The notes below the pieces were generated by a model, which did no database searches, was not told the DNA's origin, and was given only the letters and a program-made list of their open reading frames with translations. DNA of 64,000 bases, from NCBI GenBank assembly GCA_036867785.1, contig CP145409.1:62001-126000 (forward strand). The letters are read 5' to 3'. The stretch is from Plasmodiophora brassicae (lineage: Eukaryota > Endomyxa: Phytomyxea > Phytomyxea > Plasmodiophorida). The translations under genes were made by a program, and so were the position numbers. Shown piece after piece: positions 10,770 through 22,029 of the stretch; positions within the stretch are counted from its first letter, which is position 1; each line of letters begins with the position of its first letter.

Positions 10770-11500
10770 CTATGGTACGCTGCGCATGCGTTGCTTTTGG
10801 TGGACGGAGCGCAGGACGAACTCCTCGGGTGGGGTCGTGCAGCGAGCCTTGTTCCGTTTGCCGGGGCAATCGGATCTGCCACAGATCTCCCGGAGGCCCT
10901 GTGCGTTGATACGCCCATTGCGGCAGGTCGGGCTGGCTCTCTGTCGACGCTTGGGTGGTTCGCTCCGTCGTCCGACCTGCACATTCCCGACATGCTTACC
11001 GACATGTAGTAAATCGGCAACGACCAAGACGGTACGTACCTGGGGCGTGGCTACGCTGCCAGCGGTAGTCGCCATGTGCACCATAAATCCACCCTGTTGC
11101 CATGCGACCGATCAGTGCCCGCCCGGTCAAGCCACCTCGATGGATTACCGACCGGGTCGGCTAAAGGCGACGACGGCAGCGGATCCGAATGCGCGCGCGT
11201 CAGGAGCTGGCACAGCGTGAACGCGGCCGATTCGTCGCGGTCCCGTAACGCAACCGGCTGCCCGGCGTCTGCTATTACCGCTGCTGCTGCCCCACCATGC
11301 GCCTCGGCAGACGCCGACATTTGCCCCACGTCCAGGTGCTCGGTGCCGACGATGCAGTCAATGATGATGGCTGTGGGGTCGTCGGACGTTGGCCCCACAC
11401 GAAGCCACTTGCGTTTTGCGCGCAGACACCGAAACCGCGTAAAACGAGTTTGCGCAGTCCGCCAGCTGCGAACACCCACGGCCCACGGGGCGGGGGGACG
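10770..11500 (-). CDS. Hypothetical small protein with a cysteine cluster (5' part unresolved)
   Basis: The last two exons are supported. One ends MATTAGSVATPQ; a 63-bp intron (GTACGTACC donor, TGTGCAG acceptor, about 11039-10977) joins it in phase 0 to a basic exon. That exon carries PTCRNGRINAQGLREICG and then SDCPGKRNKARCTTPPEE, so cysteines are spaced C-x13-C-x4-C-x7-C, and it ends at the stop codon at 10770. The 5' exon is probably the open frame at about 11051-11479 (KRKWLRVGPTSDDPTAIIID), which is in another phase and needs a splice that I could not fix. The cysteine spacing could bind zinc but fits no family I know. Confidence 0.45.
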
Positions 11501-11855
11501 CTGGCGACGGACACCGGCCTGTTTGACGTATGTCGAATATCGATCCGCAGGCGCGATGGTCAGTACAGAGCTAGGCCTCGGTCTGGTCAGCTCACATGTG
11601 TATTTGCCCGACGTACGGCGCCATGTCGACGGGAACCAAACGTACCCGCATCAGCAGCGCTGACAAACCCAACCTGACTGAATGAATACATCGAGAGCAG
11701 GACGATGGTGCCTGCACCGATACCCAACTGTGTAGGTACGTAAGTACATGCGTCCACATGTGCAACAACAACAACAAACGAGAGGTATAGTCGACAGAAA
11801 AAGGGCAACGCGTGACACGGTTGCGCGTCCGCCTCCAGAACGCGATCGGCATGAG
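11501..11855. promoter_or_regulatory. Divergent intergenic region upstream of the lipase gene
   Basis: About 350 bp between the putative start of the Cys-cluster gene (-) and the lipase start (+). It contains a CAACAACAACAACAAA tract near 11762-11777, but no gene is evident. Confidence 0.35.
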
Positions 11856-13847
11856 ATGACCGCCGATCTGCAGGCGGTGCGGGACCATGTCCTGGCCGTG
11901 CTGGACGCCGCCGACCGGCAGGCGGCCGAGATGGGGGCGGGACGCGCGACCGGTCATGTCGACCTGGCCGGGCAGGTCGTCGCCGACCTGAAGGTCGTCC
12001 TCGGGCGGGTCGTCGCCGACCTGGACCTGATGCGTGCCCGGATCGGCGCGCCCGCCGCCCCCGTGCAATCCGTCGGCATCGCCGCCTCGATACGCCTGCC
12101 GACGCACGACATCTGCATCGCCATGTCGCATCAGTTCAGGGCCGACCGCGTGAACCACCCGCCGAACAGGCGCGCCGTCGACCTCATCGTGTCCCGCATG
12201 GACGACTGCCTGGCCGGGTTGCATCCGTTGCTCGCGTCGGAGCGCCGCTCGTGGTGTCGCATTCGGTGCAACGCGCTTGTCGTCGAAGTCGGCAAGATCG
12301 GCGTCCTCGGGGAGATGCTGCCGGCGGCGGCGGCCGTCCCGGACGACAGCCTGGTGATGAGGCCGCACAGCGCGTTCGTGCGCGACGCGTTCGCCGCCGG
12401 TGACCATGACCACGTCCGGCTGACCCGGAGCATGCGGCGGTTCTACGCGCGCCTGGAGAAGCTGAAATGCATGGCCAGGGACGCGTGCCGGTACCGGACC
12501 GTGTACTGCCAGTACCTGTCGCTGATGGCCGGCGCCGTCTACTACTCGGGGAAGCCGGAGCTGGCCCGCGTCGAGTAGGCTGGGCCCGGGGCGAGGCGTG
12601 CACTCGGCGCGTTGGGGATCTGACGCGGGGCCCTGCCCGTCGGTAGGTCGGAGGCGCTGTCGGTCAAGCCGGACATCCAGATGGTGAAGTACATGTGGAA
12701 CATGTCGGAGCAGGCGGCCGGCCGCGTCCTGTTCCATTTGACGTTCCCGCCGATCGGCACCCACTTCTGCTTCGTCGTTGACGCGCGCGACCTGCCTGAC
12801 GCTGAGCGAGCCGTCTGCGCTGACCAGCCTCCCGTCACGTGCCGCTTCCTGTTCGCCAGGTGTGCCTACCGCGCCCCCCGGGACGCTGCCCGACACTGAC
12901 ACGTGCGGTGTCCATTCGCAGAAGCGGGCTGACGCTCGGCGAGTCGTTGTCGCTGTGCCCGTCCTGGCCGCTGTCGCGTGACATTTGGCGCAACGTGCAG
13001 GGGCCCCTGGCTCTGAACGGGGACCCACCCGGTGCCGTCGTCCTGCATTTCCACGGGGGCGGGTTCGTCGGCCAGACGTCCTGGTCGCACCAGACGTACA
13101 CGCGCAAGTGGGCGAACAGCACCGGCTTCCCGGTCCTGTCCTGCGACTACAGGCTGGCGCCCGAGCACCGGTTCCCTGCGGCCGTCGACGACGCCTGGCT
13201 GTGCTACCTGTGGGTGCGCGCGCATGCCGAGCGCTGTCTCGGGGTGCCGCCGTCGCGAATCATCCTGGCGGGCGATTCGGCGGGCGGCAACCTCTGCGCG
13301 GCGATCGCCGTTCGCGCCATTCAACGCAACGTGCCGCTGCCGATGGGCCTCCTTCTGGCGTACCCTGTCATGTGCGTGTCCCGCGACGTGTTCTACCCGT
13401 CCATGCTGAGCTGTCTGGAGGAGACCATGGTCCCGTTCGGGTTCCTCCTCGTCTGTCTGGACGCGTACGTGTCCGACAGGCGGGAGGCGATCAGCAACCC
13501 GGAACTCAGCCCAGGGGTTGCCACCGACGACATCCTCCAGCGGTTCCCGCCGACCCGGCTCATGGTCGGCACGAACGACCCGCTGCTGGACCAGTGCATC
13601 GAGTTCGCCGAGCGCCTGCGCCACCTGGACCGCAACGTCGACCTCCAGGTGTACCCGCAGTTCGGCCACGGGTTCCTGTCGTTCGACAACCTCTGTACGT
13701 ATGCGTCGTCGATGTGGGGGCGGCGTCGGCGTGCGACCTCTAATCGTCGTGTGCCCCGTCGCAGTGGTCGGCATCCGGCAGGCCAGGACCAGCATCGAGC
13801 AGTGCAACACGTGGCTGCGCGACCTGGCCGACGTACCGACGGTCTAG
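11856..13847 (+). CDS. Hormone-sensitive-lipase-like esterase (HSL family)
   Basis: Intracellular acylglycerol/cholesteryl-ester hydrolase of the HSL family (alpha/beta hydrolase). Four exons agree with phase: 11856-12574, 12647-12859, 12922-13694 and 13765-13847, giving 595 residues. The N-terminal ~290 residues form an all-helical domain like the HSL N-terminal domain (segments VNHPPNRRAVDL and MRRFYARLEKLK). The catalytic domain has HFHGGGFV (oxyanion hole), CDYRLAPEHRFPA, the nucleophile elbow ILAGDSAGGNLC, a probable acidic residue in VGTNDPLLDQ and the catalytic His in FGHGFLSF. The start MTADLQAVRDHV was chosen as the first Met opening the helical domain; an in-frame Met upstream is possible. 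Regulatory phosphosite loops of vertebrate HSL are not obvious. Confidence 0.9.
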
Positions 13848-13914
13848 TACTGTCCACTGTCCCGCCTACCCTTCGCCCGTAATGTATTCCTAGACGAGCA
13901 CCGGCGTGTGGCCA

Positions 13915-15687
13915 CTAGGCGGTCGCCGGTGCCGGTTTACGTTGAGCAGGGGGCGCGATACGATGCGACAGGGCGAACAGGTCGTCCTCGGTGAGGACGC
14001 GCTCGACGGATCGCTCGAGGGTGTCGGCCGCGTCCTGGCTGGGCGTGACCCGGTAGGGGACCTTCCTGCTGCGGACCAGCTCCGACACGATCGCCCATTG
14101 GCGCTGGTACTTGCCCCAGTTGACCCGGTCGTCGTCCGCCCGCGACGGCAACGAATCCAACTGGAACAGGTCCTTCAGCGTCACCGCCAGCATCGGCACC
14201 TGCGCCTTGCCGATGCCGTCGCGGAACGCCTTCCGGTAGGCGGCGAAGTTGTCGTCGTCGGCGACGGCTTCCGTGATCCGCACGAACCTCGCCTTGGCCT
14301 TGGCGTTCAGCGCGCGCCAGTCGTCAGCGAGCCGGTAGACGGGCGTCAGGCCCAGGCCCGTGACGATCTCGGCCGCGCCAAAGTAGTTGCACATGTCGAG
14401 GCAGATGGCGGCCGCCTTGATCAGGTGCTGCATCGTGCGCTGCCGGGCGCCCGCCTCGGCCACCGACAGGGTCTGCGACGCGACCCAGTAGCTGACCTGG
14501 TTGAAGCGTCGCGTCATGCGCTGGATGCCTGCCGGGTGTCGTCGTCGTCAGCGAGTGGCGACGACGATGACGCCCCCACTGCCGCCCGCCCTACCGGGTG
14601 CCTGCGAGCGCGTCCACGCGCGATCCACGAATTCGATGGGTCGGATGGCGCGCAGCAGGTCGTGCTCGACGGCCGTCATCCACTCGGCGACGTCCTCGGG
14701 CGCGATCCGCGTCACGTCGACGGGCCCGTCGGCCAGGGACGCGCCGCGCGCCGACAGCCGCTTCAGGCGGAACTCGGGCGCCTGCTTGGCGCGTCGCGCC
14801 GCACGATCGTAGACGGCCTCGACGTGCGACTTGCTGATCGCGACGGCGCCGTCGGCGTCGGCAACGGCCCGGCGCAGGAACGCCCGGCATCGCTTGCGCA
14901 GCGGGCGGTCGAAATCGTCGAACGACGCCTCGATCCACTGGCAGACCAGGTGGACGACGCCGACCTTGCGGGCGGCGTCGTCGGCGGCGGCGTCGAACGC
15001 GGCTTCGAGGCGCGCCAGCAGGTCCCCGGCGCTGATGAACGCGCGGCGGTACAGGAGGAACGCCGCCTGGAACTCGGGGTCGGCCGCCTCGACGACCAGC
15101 CTGTCCACGAGCTGGTCGACCGTCATCAGCGACGTCGCGGACGATGGCGCCGGGTCGGGCGGCCCCGTTGGTGCCAGGAGCGCGCTCAGCCGCCGGCCGC
15201 CGCTGTCGTCGGCCCAGGGCACGGCCCGGGCGACGATGACGACCGCCGCCGCCGGATCATTCGTGGCGCCCGATGGCGTCGACGGTCCCGGTGCCGAGGC
15301 GCGCGTCTCGCGTATGGCGCGAATCCAGTCGAGCTTGATCGGGCGGGACGGCGCCCGGAGGGCGATGGAGGCGCCGCCCGTGCGCAGGTAGAACTTGGCG
15401 TCGTCGCTCTTGGACGACTTCAGGTCGACGATGTCGCCGACGGGGACGGTGCCGAGCGCCGGCACGTTCGCCCTGTACGCCGGCTCGTTCTTGTAGTAGG
15501 CGAGCTGGGCCTGGTCCAGCACGAACCAGCGATCCCTCCAGGTCTTCCACCCGCCTGTCCACGCGCGCGTCTGTGTCAGCGTGGCGGTGCCTCGGGGGCG
15601 CACAGGCAGGCGCGCGCGCGCACCGTTGCGCCCGCCCTGCTTCGTCAGCTGGCCCTGGCGGGTCGGCTGCGACGACGACGACGTCAT
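13915..15687 (-). CDS. Ras guanine-nucleotide exchange factor with N-terminal PH domain
   Basis: Activates Ras-family GTPases at membranes. Exons 15687-15624, 15554-14595 and 14528-13915 fit phase and give about 545 residues. A PH domain opens the protein: GQLTKQGGRNG joins GWKTWRDRWFVLDQAQL across a 69-bp intron. The PH strand FYLRTGGASIALRAP and the final helix DWIRAIRETR follow. A RasGEF N domain (LMTVDQLVDRLVVEA to VCQWIEASFDDF) precedes the CDC25 catalytic core, with DVAEWMTAVEHDLLRAI, RFNQVSYWVASQTL and AAAICLDMCNYFGAAEIVTG. The DMCNYFGAAEI helix corresponds to the structural core of CDC25 domains. The intron inside the PH domain also reads through in frame, but splicing restores the expected KQGG-NGGWKTW sequence. 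Confidence 0.9.
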
Positions 15688-15935
15688 CGCGTCGGCATCG
15701 CCATCGTCATCATCATCAGCGTGCGGGTTCGATCTTCGATCTAGGCATGTACGGACGCGCTATCTATGTGTACATGGTTGGTATAGGGTACGAGCATCGG
15801 GACCCGCCGCATCGACGAATCACTGGGTCTGTTCCCGGGTGCGACGACGCTTCGCGCTTCGAACCACCCATCTGCCGATGGGCAACCTGCTCGTAGAAAT
15901 GAATGAGTTGCAGCAGGTAGGCGAATTCCCATTTG

Positions 15936-18900
15936 TTAAGGTCTTGTGGATGATGAGGCGGTACAACGTGCCGATTCGGGCGCCTGCCGCAACCGCTTCG
16001 TAGGCGGACTGGACGACGGTGACGCAGAGGAGCGGCGATCGACGAGAGGCAAGTAGGTGTGCTTGTCGCAGACGACGGCCTGCTCGTCCGCCGAGACCAG
16101 CAAGCGTAGGCCGGCAGCGGGATAGTCACGATACTGATCGCGGTTTCGCTCGCGAGCCCTTGCGCCGAACGGACCAGCGTCGTTGTCGCTCTGCGGGCAG
16201 GACGCGCAGGACGGGGGCGACCCGTCCCGTTCCGACATGCGAACGACGGTGAGTCGTTGGCGGCCGACGTTGCCGGACGACGACGACGACCACAGGTACT
16301 GGCGGAGGTCGTGACCAGGACGCAGGCGCAGGCGCCGCCGGCACCGACTCACAGCGACGTACAGCAGGCACAGTTCTTCGCGAACGACCTCTTTAGGGCA
16401 ATCGCGTTTCCTGCCCTGCTCGAGCGCCGCAATATCGATGAAATCGTCGACCAGGTCGACATCGTCGAACTCCATCCCCTTGGCCTGGTGGACGTTGGAC
16501 ACGATGACGTCGGCCTGCTCGCCGTCCGGGACGACGGCCGCGCGTAGGTCGGCCATGCGTTGGGGCAGGTCCGGGAATTCGTGGCAGGCGTCATCGTGGA
16601 ACCATCTCGCGCGAGACAGGTCCTCGTCATCGCCCTTGTCGGTCGTCCGGATCAGCGTCTTCCTGGTCAGGTTCTTGAGCGACTGGTGCGTCGGCTTAAA
16701 CGCCCGGCCGGACATCATCATCGCCACCTCATAGTACAGCGTAAACAGGCTGCCAGCCTATGCAGTCCCACACGATCGTCGCTCAATGCCCCCGTTTTAG
16801 ACCGAGGGCATGCACGATCCACACATACGTCGTTGTTGATGCCGCCGACGATGTGCACCTTCTTCCTCTCGACAAAGTGCGCTCTTAACGCGGTGAGCCA
16901 GACCTGAAACGGGGCGGTTAGCGCACCGGTCCCCACGTGGGCAGTATGCAAACGTTGCACTGAGCATACGTTTGCGTTGGAGCGCGCGATGACCGCGTGA
17001 CGACCGCGGAACGCCTCAGACTGCACCTGGTCGGCACAGGTCGACCCGGTAATGGTCGCCTGGGACGCGTCCGCTTCGTGCGCCCGAAGAACGCCCAGTA
17101 TGATGTTGCAGACCTCTGCAATCGCGGACCTGCACGACGACGAGCAAACGTCATCGTTGGTCTGAACCGCGGGCCAGGACGGGAAGCAGGTACCTACCCG
17201 AAACGAAAGCTCCTGGAGAGCGTCAGCGTCGAATCGGCCGGCGCCTCGCGCAGCAGGTTATAGCATCCCCGGAATCCATAGACTGGCAGGGGGACACAAT
17301 CAAGCGGCGTCGCACATCGGAGCCAGGGTGCGACGACCACGTACTATGCTGGTAGATGTCGCCGATCAGCAACCGGGTGACGTCCTGTTCGAGGATAATG
17401 TCCTTCATGGCCTGAACCGAAGTCAGCGAACGCGCCGCGGAAGGGACGGATCCGTCGTCACCGCATTGCAATCCTGGCTCTCGTCGACAATGACGACGTC
17501 GAACGTCGTCTTCAGGTCCGGCCGGCCGAGCTGGTATATTTTCAGGTACACATCGTGGGTGATGGCGATCCTGCCGGCCTGCGCCGCCCGCCACAGTCGA
17601 ACCGCCAGGTCGTACGCGGTGCCGTCATCGTCGTCGGCACGGGAAGGAAAGTCTCGCGCGTCCGACGTTAGGAATCGTGCGACGATCCTGTTGGCGGCCT
17701 TCCCCGTCCGGAAGTCGACCTTCCAGCTTCGAGGGGGTTGCAGGTACCCCTTGATGCCCAGTCGCTGGCATTGCTCCAGAGCCTGCCTTCCTGAGGGCCT
17801 GAGACGGACACACACATACGCTGGGTCAGTGGTCGCTGGCCCCATAACGCGACGACGATGCCGACCCGAGACCAACGCCGCGTAGAGCAAGACTGTGTAT
17901 GGTGCGACAGTCGACCGTCGTTGACGCGAATCGCCGTCTAGCGTCGCTGACGGCCTCCTTGTTGAACGCAAGGTACAGGATGCGGAGCGACGGGGCATCG
18001 CGAAGCCATCGACGCGCCGCGCTGTGAACGGTCGTCGTCTTCCCTGCCGGGGTCCACTCTAGTGAGCACGGATGCCATCGCGAGCAACGCGCGCGCGCAC
18101 GATACCGGATCCGGCAAAGGCGATCACGCGGAACAGCTGGTTGCAACGCGGGTCGATGCCGACCACGCGCCGCTGCTCGTGCGTCAACGCCCTGTCTGAT
18201 CCGACGGCGCAGACCCGATCGAAGAGCGCCGCTTTCACAGCCTGGACTATGCGACGCATCGGTAATGAGGCGGGCGCCCAGAACGACACGCGTTACCGTC
18301 TTGGAGGAGGCGCTGCCGCCGGGAGCACGAGCTGGGCGTGTCCCGCGCCGCCAGCTCCACGACATGCAGGAGTTCAGCGACAATCGGGAGCTGTGCGTTC
18401 GGCAGGCGCAGGACGCCCACGAGCGACGCAACGATGCCGTCGAGCGGTTCGCCGCAGAGGAACGCAACGTAGAGCGCCTGGGCCATGGAATTCACCCGCA
18501 GCACCTTCCTGACGTCGCCATGCTTCCCGAGGAGGCGGTCGACCGCTTGCCTGGACAGGGACGGGTTCGACGGCAGGTACCGCGATTGGCACTCCAGCCA
18601 GGCCAGGACGTCGTCCAGCGCGGGCCCGATGGCCGGGCGCGGTTCGCCGAGGTACATCATTCGTCGAAACCGAAAGCCGCGGACGATACGGCTGAACGTT
18701 GTACAGGTCGGCGCGAGGCACTGGAACAGCAGGGCGTCGCATTGGACCCGGGCGAATATCGCAGCGAGCAGGTCCTCGGGGAGCGACGTCAGGCGCGCGC
18801 GGGACGGCGCCCCCCGCAACGCCTCGTCACATGCTCGGTCGACCTGGTCGTTCGACAACGCGTGGACCGCGGCGAGGAAATCGTCGCCGATATACGACGG

Positions 18901-19062
18901 CGGCTGACCGTCACCGTCGCCCGCCGCCGGACCCGGAGCAGCACCGCTAAGCGCGGGCGACGACGCTGCCACCTGGTCGGCGAGTGCGAACATGGCGGAC
19001 AGGTCGGCATCGGACAGCTGGCTGGCGGCGGACGGCAGGTCGCTGCCGGCACCGTCGAACAT
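15936..19062 (-). CDS. FBH1: F-box DNA helicase 1 (FBH1), UvrD/SF1A family
   Basis: 3'-5' SF1 helicase and SCF adaptor that removes RAD51 filaments. Exons that fit phase: 19062-18297, 18246-18106, 18043-?, ?-17462, 17411-17345, 17282-17198, 17129-16970, 16903-16829 and 16757-15936. Only the splice near 17770-17880 is unresolved. The F-box is LTSLPEDLLAAIFARVQCD. Helicase motifs follow: Q-like LTHEQRRVVG; Walker A AFAGSGKTTTV (split by an intron); Ia ILYLAFNKEAV and TIHSLAL; the FBH1-typical ITHDVYLKIYQL; Walker B DVVIVDESQDCNA; III GDIYQHIYGFRG; IV LSRSFRFG; HAVIARSNAN; HIVGGIN; V SNVHQAKGMEFDDV; and VI LLYVAVSRCRRRL. The C-terminal CASC...C pairs resemble the Cys tail of animal FBH1. The next gene upstream on the same strand ends 98 bp before this start. 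Confidence 0.93.
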
Positions 19063-19160
19063 CACGCGCGGAACGATCGACGCCTACGGACGGTCGTGCG
19101 GGAACGCGGGCGGACCCCGAAGGCAACGGGCCGAACAGCCCTTACCTACAATCAATCGTG

Positions 19161-21137
19161 CTATATACATATGTTGGTCGCGTTCCTGGGCGGCCTGCGA
19201 CGACGTTTCTGGGCGGCGCAGGCGGTGCCGTCGAACAGGATGGCGCGCGCGCGCTGAAACTCTCGGCTGGCCAGCAGGGCGCGCTCGGCGTACCCGGTCG
19301 TGCTGATGCATTCGTGGACGGACGGCCCGTCGTTGCTGTCCATGATCAGGTAGTGGTCGACGAAGAAGCCAAAGGCGACGAACAGGAGCAGGTCGAGCAG
19401 CGTGCCCGTGTCGGTCAGGTGCAGGTCGGACTGGGCCGCCTCGCAGCACCGGTTGACATCGGCGGCCAGTTCCGCCAGCTTGTCCTTGCTAACGGTGGCC
19501 TGCGGGCCGCTGGTGTCGAAGAACAGCAGCGCGTCGTCGCACAGGGCCACGTGCCCCCTGGCCCGCTTGCTCGGCGGCGCCAGGCGATGCCCGCCGGGCA
19601 CGATGTACAAGGCGATCCCGCAGCGCTCTCGAGCGTCGACATGCGAGAGCCACTGCCGGCCAACGATCGTTTGCCCCTACGACACGGTTAGCCGGGATGG
19701 CATCGGACCCGAGCTAGGACGACAGGTCCTGACCGCAAACGTGAACGTCACCTGCATGACGATAAACGGGTTGATGACCGCGCCGACCGCATCGACGTAC
19801 GTGACCAGGCCGTCGCGAACGAGCGTTGCGGCTGTTTCGCGGTGCGCCCGGCCGACGTTGCCGGGGTCGACGCTGTTGAAGAGCGCGAACGCCGACCGGA
19901 CCAGGCGCATGGTGCCCAGGACGGTGGAAGCCATGGACCAGCCGAGAAGCGGCTCGCAGAAGACCCGGTGCAGAAGGTACGTCAGCGACGCCCGGCATGG
20001 ACGCGATCGCGCGTTGCGCTCGAACGGCTGGACAGCCACGTCCGGGCGACGACAGCTGAAGAACCTCGGCGCCGGACGGACGACGTCGACGACGCGGTGC
20101 AGGATGGATTCGCAGGCACGCCGGACGGGTCCCTGTGTGGGCGGATCACACCTCGTTACGACATGGCCAGATTCGGTGTACGCGCCTCGCCGTACCGGTT
20201 CCTGCGTGAACTCGAACGGCGACAGGTCCATGCCGGTCGGTTCCGGCTGGTACTCGACGACGATGACGTACATGTCGAGGTGCAGGGCCGGCGGCCAGAA
20301 CGGCAGCATGGCGCGCAGGCAGGCCAGGAAGACGGACAGGTCGCGAAGGTTCCCATCGGACGGCACGGCATGGTCGCTGGGCCTGAACACGACCTGCTTC
20401 GAGCGCGGGCACGACTCCAGGATCGCCTGTGCGGCGACCGGGTCCGGGCGGTCGCCGCGCGCCCCCAGCAGCTCCTTCAGGACGTCCTCCAGAACGGCAG
20501 GGTTGACGAGCCCGCTGTACCACGCTTCGCGCCGCGAGTCGGGCTCCGCTGATCCAGTGTGCATCAGCTGGAACGCGATCTGGACCGTATAGCCGACCGC
20601 ATCCGGGCCCTGCGGCCGCCGAAGATAAAATACGATCGCGTCCTCGTCGTCGTCGCGTCGGTTGTCGCGCGTCGGCGGAATGCGCCTCAGATGGCGTTTG
20701 ATGAGGAGGTAGTTGCCCGATTGCATCGCGACCAGGAAGGCAGTGGACGACTGCCAGCCCTCGACGTCGATCCATGGCACGGGCAGGTGCGGCAGCCCAG
20801 TCTCCATGGCCGCCACGATACGGTGCCGTTCCTGGAAGGCCGCCGGGCACGCCTGGTTTCGCAGGGACCGGGCGTACAGGTCGGCCAGGACCCCGGCCAG
20901 CTTCGCGTGCAGGCATTGCAGGTTGGCACGCGCCGTCGGATCCCCGGCGACGTCCGCGGCGGCCAGCACCTCGCGCGCATAACGCACCACGCCGCCATGG
21001 GACACGGGCGCCAGCAACTGGTTCATATGGCGCGAGACGCGTAGCAACGCGTTGACCGTGCATAGGTCGAGAACGGGCATCAGCGATCGGTGCACGACTT
21101 GCGCCGGCAAGTGCTCCATCATGGCCACGAGACCCAT
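19161..21137 (-). CDS. F-box-like protein of unknown function
   Basis: Two exons, 21137-19734 and 19652-19161, join in phase 0 to give about 631 residues. The start MGLVAMMEHL was chosen because it opens an F-box-like helix set (LPAQVVHRSLMPVLDLCTVN then ALLRVSRHMNQLL). The rest is predicted mostly helical without family motifs. The second exon carries GGHRLAPPSKRARGHVALC, a hydrophobic segment (LLLFVAFGFFVDHYLIM) and a basic tail ending NATNICI. A second possible intron (63 bp, GTACGGCG... to CACACAG near 20130-20193) is in frame either way, so the protein may be 21 residues shorter. It lies directly upstream of FBH1 on the same strand; co-function is possible but unproven. Confidence 0.6.
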
Positions 21138-22029
21138 TGTCGGGGGCGGTGCTGGGGGGCTCGGCACCCCAAACGGTAGCCCTTGGTCGTGGAGCGCTGA
21201 CGTCACCCCGAGCGGACCCGGCAGCTCGCCGCCACCACCCGCGGGCCAGATCGTGTTCGTCACAGAGCAGCCAGGCGGGGCAGGCAGGCACCTCTCTGCC
21301 CAGTGGGCGGGCAACTGCGGCGAAATGGCGGGTGGGCCCCGGTCCGTCTGCTGCCCCCTCCCGCACCGGCACCACCCCGTGGCGGGAAAGACGACTGGCG
21401 CGCACGAGCCGCGCACCTCGGCCCGGGCCATGCAGCCAGCACGCGACCCCGTCTGGATCGGGGCCCGCAACCGTACGATTCGCCTCGACGGGGCGACCTT
21501 TGCCGATACGTCCTGTTTGCGCGCACAGTGAACGTCATGCGCGCCCAGGTTCACGTTTTCGCGCACCGCCGACGGCTCGCTATGATCCCGTCGTCATTGG
21601 TCTCCGAGGTCTTCTGCCGCGAGTTCGCATTTGAAACCCCAACGGTTCCTGGTGCGTATTCGCCGTTCGCGTCACGTCCTGCCCGGGGTCGCCGCTCGCG
21701 ATCAGCATACGCCGACGTACGCGGGACACGATCACGACACGCGCCCACAGCAGCGCCGTTCCGCCGTGCAGGCCCTGGCGCCGAGGAGCGACCCGGTGCA
21801 AGGCTGCCCGGGATGGGAACCTGGACGTCAAGTCCTCCAGACCGGGTGGCGGCTTCCTTCGCAGTGTATGCCGACCAGTAAACGACCTGGGCGGCTATAA
21901 TTCGTCGCCGGGTCTGGTGCGAGAATAGCATCAGCGCGGACGTTGCGTCCCGTCCAGTCGTCGATGTTAACGTTGCACGGGCAGCCAGGAGGAGATGGTT
22001 GCACCCGGGTCGCCCCGCGGTGAGCGCTG
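21138..22029. promoter_or_regulatory. Divergent intergenic region between F-box-like gene (-) and VPS41 (+)
   Basis: Nearly 900 bp separate the two starts. Open frames here are common to GC-rich DNA and show no motifs. A short conserved gene in it cannot be excluded. Confidence 0.4.

Noticed and set aside
11592-13028. 478-residue minus-strand open frame opposite the lipase gene
   Set aside because: Antisense of HSL exons 1-3; Arg/Pro/Gly/His-rich with no motif. The plus strand has phase-checked exons and catalytic motifs.
13906-15744. 612-residue plus-strand open frame opposite the RasGEF gene
   Set aside because: It is an antisense shadow. Its composition follows the complement of the PH-RasGEF codons, it has no motifs, and the other strand has a complete domain set.
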